Shown here: positions 26,311 to 32,788 of the stretch, piece by piece | Numbering within the stretch: position 1 is the stretch's first letter | Layout of the letters: the number at the start of each line of letters is the position of its first letter | NCBI GenBank assembly: GCA_019456075.1 | Contig: VRUN01000014.1 | Coordinates: forward strand, 1 to 32,788 | DNA: 32,788 bases | Direction: 5' to 3' | Origin: Candidatus Methylomirabilota bacterium | GTDB lineage: Bacteria; Methylomirabilota; Methylomirabilia; Methylomirabilales; CSP1-5 | The notes under the pieces: model-generated | The model's database searches: none | What the model was told of the DNA's origin: nothing | Seen by the model: the letters and a program-made list of their open reading frames with translations, nothing else | Program-made: the position numbers and the translations under genes

Positions 26311-27805
26311 GTAAAGCGCTTCCACGCGTGACTTCTCGGAAGACGGCCGTCACATACACCCCCGGCTGCCTCAGCTGCGCCTCCACAGCACTCAAGAAAT
26401 CGACCAGGGGATTAAGAAATATTGTGCCGATAAGGATAAGCCCCGCCAGAACGAGGCCCGATCCTTTCATCAGTCGAGGGACTGCATGCAGGGCGTGGCC
26501 GCTCCCCTCCCGCCAAAAGACCTGTTGCCAGGCCGCAAAAAGATACCACAGGGTGACGATGGCCAAGACCGCCGCCAACGCGGCGAGAAATCCGTACCCC
26601 GCCTCGATCGCCGACTTGATCAGGAGAAACTTGGCGAAAAAGCCGAAGAGGGGGGGGACGCCGCCAATGGCCATGGTCCCGACCAGAAACGCCCCCGCGG
26701 TCCAGGGCATCTGCCGGCCCAGTCCACCCATATTTCCCATCTCTCGGGTTCCGGTCGCCTCAATGACGATCCCGGCTGTGAGGAAGAGCATTGCCTTGGC
26801 CAGTGCGTGATTGACAATAAAGAGGAGTGTGCTCACCAGGGCGAGCGGCGTTCCGATCCCGACGCCGAGAAGGATGTATCCCATCTGTCCCACGCTGGAA
26901 TACGCCAGGAGGCGCTTGACGTCTGACTGGGCGAGCGCCCCACAGGCCCCCACCACCATGGTGATGGCGGCCAGGGCCAGTATCCACCCCTGAACGTCGG
27001 GCCGGAAGGGGACGAAAATCACACTGGAGATCCGAAGGATGCTATACGCGCCCACCTTGATCAGCACACCGGAGAGTATTGCACTGATCGGCGTCGGCGC
27101 ACTGGAGTGGGCGTCCGGCAGCCAGAAGTAGAAGGGAAACATAGACGCCTTCACGCCAAAGACCGCGATGAAGAGCAGGAAGATGGTCGGGAGGGGACCG
27201 GGGTCCTGAAGCTGCCCGATCTTGAGACTGAGATCTGCCATGTTCAAGGAACCCATGGTTCCATACAATCCGCCCACCGCCAACAGAAACACCGCGGATG
27301 CAATCAGATTGATGGTGGCGTATTTGAGCGTGGCCTCGAGCTGATAGTCCTCGCCCGCGAAGGCCACCAGGGCGTAGGAGGAAATCAGCAGAATCTCGAA
27401 GAAGACAAAGAGGTTAAAAATGTCCCCGGTGAGGAAGGCACCATAGATGCCCATCATGAGCAGATGGAAGAGAGGATGGTACGCGAGCCGCTGCCCCTCT
27501 TCCTCGACGTATCCCACGGAGTAGCAGAGGGCAACCAGAGCCACGCCGCTCGACAGGAGGACCATCCCGCTGCTCAACAGATCCGCCACCAGGATAATGC
27601 CGAAGGGGGGAGACCAGCTCCCCATGACATGGACCACCGTCCCCTGACTCCAGACGGTCCTGAGGAGGAGGAGGGCACTCGCGAATGAGGCCCCGCCCCC
27701 GACTAAGCTCACCACCACCTTTCCGCGCAGGGAGCGTCCGAGAAAGATGGTGATGATAGCGGTCGCCAAGGGAATGAGAATGGGAAAGGTCACGAGCGCC
27801 TTCAT
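26306..27805 (-). CDS. mnhD: Na+/H+ antiporter subunit D (MnhD/MrpD)
   Basis: Proton-translocating NADH-quinone-oxidoreductase-like antiporter subunit: FFEILLISSYALVAFAG, SMFPFYFWLPDAHSSAPTPISAILSGVLIKVGAYSILRI, LAYSSVGQMGYILLG. Confidence 0.95.
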   Translation of the reverse strand: MKALVTFPILIPLATAIITIFLGRSLRGKVVVSLVGGGASFASALLLLRTVWSQGTVVHVMGSWSPPFGIILVADLLSSGMVLLSSGVALVALCYSVGYVEEEGQRLAYHPLFHLLMMGIYGAFLTGDIFNLFVFFEILLISSYALVAFAGEDYQLEATLKYATINLIASAVFLLAVGGLYGTMGSLNMADLSLKIGQLQDPGPLPTIFLLFIAVFGVKASMFPFYFWLPDAHSSAPTPISAILSGVLIKVGAYSILRISSVIFVPFRPDVQGWILALAAITMVVGACGALAQSDVKRLLAYSSVGQMGYILLGVGIGTPLALVSTLLFIVNHALAKAMLFLTAGIVIEATGTREMGNMGGLGRQMPWTAGAFLVGTMAIGGVPPLFGFFAKFLLIKSAIEAGYGFLAALAAVLAIVTLWYLFAAWQQVFWREGSGHALHAVPRLMKGSGLVLAGLILIGTIFLNPLVDFLSAVEAQLRQPGVYVTAVFREVTRGSALH

Positions 27806-28137
27806 CCCTTGAGCCCCCGGATCTGGTCCATGTCCACGGTCCCCGTTCGGCGATAGAGCCGGTAGAGGAGCGTGACCATAAACGCGGTCATCCCAAAACT
27901 GATCACGATGGCGGTGAGGACCAGCGCCTGCGGTAACGGATCGACGTACACCCCCCCGCCAGGCCCGATGATGGGCGGACGATTTCCGGCAAAGCCTCCA
28001 GAGGTCACCAGCAAGAGGTTGGCGCCGTGGGAGATGAGGGAGAGACCAATGATGACCTTCAGCGCATTGCGACGGAGGACGAGGAACGCCCCGGTCCCGA
28101 AGAGGACCCCGATGGTTACGGCAAGTAAGGTCGTCAC
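27802..28137 (-). CDS. mnhC: Na+/H+ antiporter subunit C (MnhC/MrpC, NuoK-like)
   Basis: NALKVIIGLSLISHGANLLLVTSG...DPLPQALVLTAIVISFGMTAFMVTLLYRLY. Confidence 0.95.
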   Translation of the reverse strand: MTTLLAVTIGVLFGTGAFLVLRRNALKVIIGLSLISHGANLLLVTSGGFAGNRPPIIGPGGGVYVDPLPQALVLTAIVISFGMTAFMVTLLYRLYRRTGTVDMDQIRGLKG

Positions 28138-28562
28138 GCCGTCTCCCTTCCCAGCAACGATATGACGGTCAAGGTGACCCCGACTACGATGAAGTACACC
28201 CCTACATCAAAGACGAAGGCCGAAACAACCTCGACTTCCCCGAAGAGCGGGATCTGTAAATGCAGGATGCCGCTCGTGAGAAATCCCCACCCCAAGACAA
28301 GGCTGCCCAGGCCGGTGCCCAGCGCGAGGGTCAGCCCGAGGGCCACCAGGCCGAGATAGCTGGACGGGGTAACGCGTTGCACTTCCCGCATCCCAAACAC
28401 GACGTACTGTAACACCAGGGCCACCGCGGTCATGAGGCCGGCGATGAACCCTCCCCCCGGATTATTGTGGCCCGCCAAGAGGAGATGCAGCGAAAAGAGG
28501 AAGATGATGGGAAAGGCGAAGCGAGTGACTACCTCGGCAATGATCGTTGTCGGGCGCCTCAT
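28134..28562 (-). CDS. mnhB: Na+/H+ antiporter subunit B (MnhB/MrpB)
   Basis: FLFSLHLLLAGHNNPGGGFIAGLMTAVALVLQYVVFG...FVFDVGVYFIVVGVTLTVI. Confidence 0.95.
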   Translation of the reverse strand: MRRPTTIIAEVVTRFAFPIIFLFSLHLLLAGHNNPGGGFIAGLMTAVALVLQYVVFGMREVQRVTPSSYLGLVALGLTLALGTGLGSLVLGWGFLTSGILHLQIPLFGEVEVVSAFVFDVGVYFIVVGVTLTVISLLGRETA

Positions 28563-30862
28563 CGCGTATCCTTTTTCGCGAGCAGGGTGTACACCCCCAA
28601 TAGCGCGATGGCCAAGACCGTAACCTCCCCCAGGGTGTCGTATCCGCGGAAGTCGATGAGGATTACGTTGACCACGTTTCTCCCGCCTCCCCCCGGGACA
28701 CTTTCACGGAGAAAGAACTCTGCGATCGAGGGGAAATAGCCTTGGCCAGCGGTGGCCAAAATGACCGCCGCCACGGCCCCACCCACCGCGGTGGCCAAGA
28801 GTCCGTCCCGCAGCAGGCGACCGCGAGAGGCCTGTTCCGGAATAAACGGAGGAAGACGATAGATCACCAAGAGAAAGAGAATGAGGGAAACGGTCTCGAT
28901 GAGGATCTGGGTGAGAGCGAGGTCCGGGGCGTACAGGACGATGAACAGAATCCCCACCAGATACCCCACTCCTCCGAGCAGGATCACCGCGGGAAGCGGT
29001 CGGGGGGCCAAGACCACCGCAATACTGGTGACAAGCGTCAGGATGAGCAGGATCCCTTCGTAGGAAAGGACCGATCGTGCCTCTGCAGGAAGGAGGGAGA
29101 CCCGATCCCAAATAAAGGTAGAGAAGACCACGAGGCTCAAGAAGGAGAAAATCCAGAGCAGGTATCGCCTGAGGAAACCCGATTGGAGCGACAGCGATAC
29201 GCCCCTCCCCGACTGCGAGAGGACGCGGAGACTGCCGTCATAGATGGCGTCCAGGCTGAGCCGGGAAAAGACCTCTTCCTGCCAGTGTTGGATCCGCGAC
29301 CGTGCCGGATAGATGAAAAGCCCGGCCGCAATAGTCATGGCACTCATCAGCAAGGGCCATCCGAAGCCGTGCCAGAGGGCCAGGTGAATCTCTGCCCCAT
29401 GCCTGAGAATTGCTGCAGCCATGGGTCCGAGGAGGAAGTGCCCCACCGAATTCGGCCAGAGACCGAGCAGGGGATTCAGTGCAGCCAGAATCAGGGGGGA
29501 CCACCGCATCCCCAGAGGAGCCTCGTGCGGATGCTTGGGGGGCTTCCCTGGTCTTCCGAAGAAGACCCCGTACACGAGCCGCAATGAGTAGGCGAACGTC
29601 AACGCTGATCCTGCCACCGCGAGGATGGGAAACAGAATCCTCGCGCCGCCTGCGTTCACGTCTAGCGTGGCTCCATAAAAGAGCTCTTTGCTTACAAATC
29701 CGCCAAAGGGGGGCAAGCCGGCCATGGCGGCCGCCGAGACGAGGGTAAAGACGGCTGTCCAGGGCATCGCCCGCCAGAGACCCCCCAATTGACTCAATCG
29801 TCTCGTCCCGGTCTCATGCTCCACCATCCCCACACAGAGGAACAAACCGGCCTTGAAGGCCGCGTGATTCATGAGGTGGAAGGACCCTGCCACCACCCCC
29901 GCGCTGGTGCCGAGGCCGTACAGGGCCATAATCAATCCCAGCTGGCTCACCGTGGAGTAGGCCAGCAGGGCCTTCAGGTCGTCCTGGCCCAGGGCCAAGA
30001 ATCCTCCGACACACAGCGTAAGAATGCCGACCCCCCCGACCAGATATAGCCACGCCTCTGTCCCCGAAAGCGCCGGATGTAGGCGGGCCACCAGGTACAG
30101 GCCGGCCTTGACCATGGTCGCGGAATGCAGATAGGCACTCACCGGGGTCGGGGCCTCCATGGCGTTGGGGAGCCAGATGTGGAAGGGGGTCTGGGCCGAT
30201 TTGGTCATGCATCCGAGGAACACCAGGCCCAGGATCGGCAGATAAAGGGAGCTGGCCCGGATCAGGTCGCCTTGCCTCAGGATTGTCTCGAGATCCCAGG
30301 ACCCGGTGACCTGTTGCAGGAGGATGAACCCGATGAGCATTGCCATCCCGCCGCCCGCGGTGATCAGGAGGGCCTTGGTAGCGCCATAGCGTGAGGCCTC
30401 GCGGCGGTCCCAGAATCCAATGAGGAGGAATGAAGAGAAGCTGGTGAGCTCCCAGAATACGAAGAGCGCGATGAGGTTGCCGATCAGGACCACCCCTAGC
30501 ATGGACCCCATGAACAGGAGCATATAGGCGAAGAACTTCCCATGCTCCTCGCGGGGGTCCAGGTAAAAGCGGCCGTAGGCCATGATGAGACATCCCGCGA
30601 AGGAGATCAGGAGGGCAAAGAAGAGACTCAGCCCATCCACCAGGATCGTGAGGTCGGCATTGAGGAGGGGGACCCAAGGAATGGTGAATCGGAGCGTGTC
30701 GCCATGGACGACGGAGGGAAGAAGGGTGAGAAGCGCCAGGGTGTTTCCCAGGGCGACCGCCGCAGCCCACCACCCAATCCGTCTCCCGAGATATCGGGCG
30801 AGAAGCGGGGTGAGGGCTGCGCCGACAAAGGGAGCAAAGAGGACGACGGGAAGCAGGATCAC
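28559..30862 (-). CDS. mnhA: Na+/H+ antiporter subunit A (MnhA/MrpA)
   Basis: NuoL-like domain (FVFWELTSFSSFLLIGFWDRREASRYGATKALLITAGGG...HIWLPNAMEAPTPVSAYLHSATMVKAGLYL) plus MrpA C-terminal extension (YAPDLALTQILIETVSLILFLLVIYRLP; ILIDFRGYDTLGEVTVLAIALLGVYTLL). Confidence 0.95.
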   Translation of the reverse strand: MILLPVVLFAPFVGAALTPLLARYLGRRIGWWAAAVALGNTLALLTLLPSVVHGDTLRFTIPWVPLLNADLTILVDGLSLFFALLISFAGCLIMAYGRFYLDPREEHGKFFAYMLLFMGSMLGVVLIGNLIALFVFWELTSFSSFLLIGFWDRREASRYGATKALLITAGGGMAMLIGFILLQQVTGSWDLETILRQGDLIRASSLYLPILGLVFLGCMTKSAQTPFHIWLPNAMEAPTPVSAYLHSATMVKAGLYLVARLHPALSGTEAWLYLVGGVGILTLCVGGFLALGQDDLKALLAYSTVSQLGLIMALYGLGTSAGVVAGSFHLMNHAAFKAGLFLCVGMVEHETGTRRLSQLGGLWRAMPWTAVFTLVSAAAMAGLPPFGGFVSKELFYGATLDVNAGGARILFPILAVAGSALTFAYSLRLVYGVFFGRPGKPPKHPHEAPLGMRWSPLILAALNPLLGLWPNSVGHFLLGPMAAAILRHGAEIHLALWHGFGWPLLMSAMTIAAGLFIYPARSRIQHWQEEVFSRLSLDAIYDGSLRVLSQSGRGVSLSLQSGFLRRYLLWIFSFLSLVVFSTFIWDRVSLLPAEARSVLSYEGILLILTLVTSIAVVLAPRPLPAVILLGGVGYLVGILFIVLYAPDLALTQILIETVSLILFLLVIYRLPPFIPEQASRGRLLRDGLLATAVGGAVAAVILATAGQGYFPSIAEFFLRESVPGGGGRNVVNVILIDFRGYDTLGEVTVLAIALLGVYTLLAKKDTR

Positions 30863-30950
30863 GCAGTCCTCCGAGGCCTCAGGTCCATGCCGGCAGGCAC
30901 CAACCCCTTAAGCGGGATCGACCGAAGAGGACTGTCAAGAGCTGTGTGGG

Positions 30951-30968
30951 ATAACCGCATGCCGTTAT
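30951..30968. promoter_or_regulatory. Operator-like dyad upstream of mnhA
   Basis: ataaccgcatgccgttat: ATAAC-c-GCATGC-c-GTTAT, symmetric except one base pair. Confidence 0.4.
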
Positions 30969-31097
30969 GCGATTCGTGAGAAGGAAGGTCCGGCACCAAA
31001 ACGGGACGGACCATAACACAACCCAAACATGGCGGCAAGGAGGGTCTCGTTCCAGAACCATGCCGCGCGGACCGACGACCATTAGTCGATGACCCAG

Positions 31098-31183
31098 TTC
31101 ATGGTTCATAGTTCATGGTTCATAGCAAGAACCCAGATTCCCATTCTTAAACCATCAACCATGACCCCTAAACCGTGAACCGC
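31098..31183. repeat. Degenerate heptanucleotide-period dyad array, site 4 (doxX/mnhA gap)
   Basis: ttcatgg|ttcatag|ttcatgg|ttcatag, spacer, aaaccat|caaccat|gacccct|aaaccgt|gaaccgc. Confidence 0.82.
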
Positions 31184-31300
31184 TTTGTCGGTCAACGGTC
31201 ATCGCTCAGTAGTTGGAGGGGCACTTGCAGGATACCAGAATCCTTCGCGAAGCGGATCTATTCTTGTACAGGCGGGGCGCGAGAGCATGACCAGAGAAGA

Positions 31301-31741
31301 CTACAGTCGACGCCTCGAGCCGTCCAGGGCGAGTGGGCCACCCCCGGTGATGAGAATGGCGATCGAGGCCATGAGGAGGACAAGGGCGTATTCATATCCG
31401 GCCACGGCCGCCTTTCCCGCAGCCGCATCCACGACCATGCCATGCAGGAAAAATCCTTCGCGAAGATGCACGAAGAAGATTGCACCCCCCATGATCACGA
31501 CGTGGACCAGGGCGCCAATACGGGTGAAGAACCCGAGCACGAGCGAGGCCCCCCCCAAAAAGTGACCCAGGATCACAAACCAGGCCATGATCGCCGGCAG
31601 CGGAATGCCCATCTTGGCATTGAAGGCGGTGACTCCGGCTGGGGTATAGACGAAGACGGCCAAGTAGCCATGCAACAAAAAAATAATTCCAAGGGTGACT
31701 CGTAACACCGTGATGCCGTAGCCGCTTCCCCGCCTCATCAT
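31301..31741 (-). CDS. DoxX-family membrane protein
   Basis: Four-TM DoxX pattern (GITVLRVTLGIIFLLHGYLAVF...AWFVILGHFLGGASLVLGFFTRIGALVHVVIMGGAIFFVHLREGFF). Confidence 0.88.
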   Translation of the reverse strand: MMRRGSGYGITVLRVTLGIIFLLHGYLAVFVYTPAGVTAFNAKMGIPLPAIMAWFVILGHFLGGASLVLGFFTRIGALVHVVIMGGAIFFVHLREGFFLHGMVVDAAAGKAAVAGYEYALVLLMASIAILITGGGPLALDGSRRRL

Positions 31742-31818
31742 CTCCTCCTCCTGTGGAATCCGACCGGTGATCCGCCCCGTCCGTTTGGAGATTCTCGGTA
31801 TGATACAGTGAAGAGGGC

Positions 31819-31839
31819 TCGTTTTGGAAACGAATTTCC
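31819..31839. promoter_or_regulatory. Overlapping operator-like dyads upstream of doxX
   Basis: TCGTTT-tgg-AAACGA (31819-31833) overlapping GGAAA-cgaa-TTTCC (31826-31839). Confidence 0.4.
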
Positions 31840-31873
31840 TCCCGGTGCCTTCCTATCTCCTTTGGCTCAATCG

Positions 31874-31908
31874 CAAAGTATACTAAAGTCTACTTACGAT
31901 ATACTTTG
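31874..31908. promoter_or_regulatory. Operator-like dyad upstream of doxX
   Basis: CAAAGTATA (31874-31882) / TATACTTTG (31900-31908), perfect 9-bp arms; inner aagt-ct-actt. Confidence 0.45.
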
Positions 31909-32151
31909 GCACAGGCTTTAGAGTGGGCCGAGGATGCCTCTGCCGGCCTCGGGTAGGGTCATGTCGGTAGCAACGTGGTAGCAGTGCCATGGAAAGACTT
32001 GATTTGCTGGGACTGGCCGGTCGGGATCTGATTACCAATTAGCGGGTCCACCCGACCTACAACCCGCAACCTTCGGCGAAGATTTGTAGTTGTAATCTTC
32101 CCATGGGGTCGGAGGCCTGGACGCGACAACCACGGGGAATGGATCAGGCTC

Positions 32152-32180
32152 TTGACACCACCCGCGGATTGGGCGATGCT
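32152..32180 (+). promoter_or_regulatory. Promoter-like element TTGACA-N17-GATGCT
   Basis: TTGACAccacccgcggattgggcGATGCT; resembles 32756-32784; strong -35, weak -10. Confidence 0.35.
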
Positions 32181-32205
32181 TTAGCCCTCCGCAGGAGGTT
32201 CACAG

Positions 32206-32322
32206 ATGGAACCGGTGGTAGGCATAGCCCCACAGCCCACCTCCGGCACAATCGACGGCGCACCAAGCATTCAGACGCCCTCTCAGGCGGAGCATGGCCC
32301 GGGAGGGCGTTTTGCTTTTTAG
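32206..32322 (+). CDS. Candidate 38-codon small ORF with strong Shine-Dalgarno
   Basis: AGGAGG at 32193-32198, ATG at 32206; MEPVVGIAPQPTSGTIDGAPSIQTPSQAEHGPGGRFAF*. Absent from the supplied ORF track (short). Confidence 0.35.
   Translation: MEPVVGIAPQPTSGTIDGAPSIQTPSQAEHGPGGRFAF
32275..32320 (+). terminator. Strong intrinsic terminator
   Basis: acgccctctc (32275-32284) / gggagggcgt (32301-32310), 10 bp with one G-U, then ttttgcttttt. Confidence 0.85.
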
Positions 32323-32386
32323 AGCCAAGCAAGATTCAGGCGTAGCCTGCGAAGGTGCCATCACAAAGAAAAAGAGGGTTGTCCTA

Positions 32387-32638
32387 GTGAGGAAACCATT
32401 GAAAATTATTTTAATGCTGTTGCTGGGCGTATCGTTGGGTTTGGCCGCTTGTACCTCAGAGCCATCATTAATCCGGGCGGCAAAGGAGGGCGACACCGAG
32501 ACGGTGAAAACCTTGCTGGCTGCCGGGGCGGACGTGAATGCGCAAAACTGGGTGGGCCAGACAGCCTTGATGCAAGCGGCATGGCATGGCCACACCGCCA
32601 TCGTCCAAATACTTAAAGAGGCCGGAGCGCGGGAATAG
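32387..32638 (+). CDS. Small ankyrin-repeat lipoprotein
   Basis: GTG start at 32387: VRKPLKIILMLLLGVSLGLAAC (lipobox LAAC) then ankyrin repeats SLIRAAKEGDTETVKTLLAAGADVNAQNWVGQTALMQAAWHGHTAIVQILKEAGA. Confidence 0.78.
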   Translation: MRKPLKIILMLLLGVSLGLAACTSEPSLIRAAKEGDTETVKTLLAAGADVNAQNWVGQTALMQAAWHGHTAIVQILKEAGARE

Positions 32639-32755
32639 CCGACTGATCGACTGCCATGTGCTGCCCCCGCGACGGGCTGCTTGATAATGGCTTCCACGAC
32701 ATGACCGGGAAGATCATCTGGAGCGCACCGTAGGAGGCGCTGACGCCCCTAGTTC

Positions 32756-32784
32756 TTGACACCCCTTGCCCAGTTGGCGATACT
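32756..32784 (+). promoter_or_regulatory. Putative sigma70 promoter at right edge (TTGACA-N17-GATACT)
   Basis: TTGACAccccttgcccagttggcGATACT pointing out of the window. Confidence 0.55.
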
Positions 32785-32788
32785 TAAG

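Larger units (their letters stand above)
32104..32320 (+). ncRNA. Candidate structured RNA (family unassigned; 6S RNA should be tested)
   Basis: Nested pairing GTCGGAGG/CCTCCGGC, GGCT/AGCC, ACCACC/GGTGGT enclosing two hairpins (GCGGA-tt-GGGC/GCCC-TCCGC and GGTTC/GAACC), followed by an intrinsic terminator on the same strand. Confidence 0.35.

Noticed and set aside
26125-26331. ORFs within the mnhD/mnhE gap (e.g. MLRAGPSTCRAPELGRG...)
   Set aside because: Translations of the intergenic repeat cluster; peptides of this kind recur as repeat artefacts.
30911-30938. TTGACA upstream of mnhA as a promoter
   Set aside because: No acceptable -10 at 16-18 nt spacing; another weak candidate (TTGCCG-N17-TATGGT) lies further upstream, so the start site is undetermined.
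31241-31461. Direct duplication of atccttcgcgaag, once 3' of doxX and once inside doxX
   Set aside because: Only 13 nt with a palindromic core, no flanking homology; probably chance.
31175-31705. 176-aa plus-strand ORF over doxX
   Set aside because: Antisense to a convincing DoxX protein.
32103-32345. 80-aa plus-strand ORF MGSEAWTRQPRG...
   Set aside because: No SD, Arg/His/Gly-rich, and reads through the paired segments and terminator; the 38-codon frame with AGGAGG is a better coding candidate.
32200-32697. 165-aa minus-strand ORF
   Set aside because: Antisense to the ankyrin lipoprotein, terminator and structured region; no recognisable domain.

Overview
GC-rich 32.8 kb segment of a diderm (Gram-negative-type) chromosome. 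Almost all of it is intact housekeeping or envelope genes; I saw no rRNA, tRNA, CRISPR array, transposase or phage gene. In order: ftsE-ftsX-EnvC-like-ctpA-tsaD (+ strand). Then on the - strand: a coupled operon otsA-otsB-rfaE2-mfd-surA-like; an envelope lipid-transport block (LapA-like, small lipoprotein, mlaE, mlaF, mlaD, giant AsmA/TamB-like protein); a peptide-type ABC transporter without ATPases (SBP, DppB, DppC); a phasin-like gene; a complete Mrp/Mnh antiporter operon (mnhA-G); and doxX. At the right edge on the + strand is a small ankyrin lipoprotein. The less ordinary content is intergenic. (1) Four loci carry degenerate arrays with strict 7-nt periodicity arranged as inverted arms, three of them flush with stop codons. 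(2) A different inverted-repeat element interrupts the otherwise overlapping mnhD/mnhE junction. (3) The phasin promoter has a near-consensus TTGACA-N16-TATATT with a dyad inside the spacer. (4) A ~200-nt segment near the right edge (32.10-32.32 kb) can fold into a nested multi-branched RNA ending in a strong intrinsic terminator. It also contains a compact promoter/SD/38-codon smORF, and its promoter-like core resembles a second copy at the very end of the window. Assignments come from reading motifs in the translations; no database search was run.
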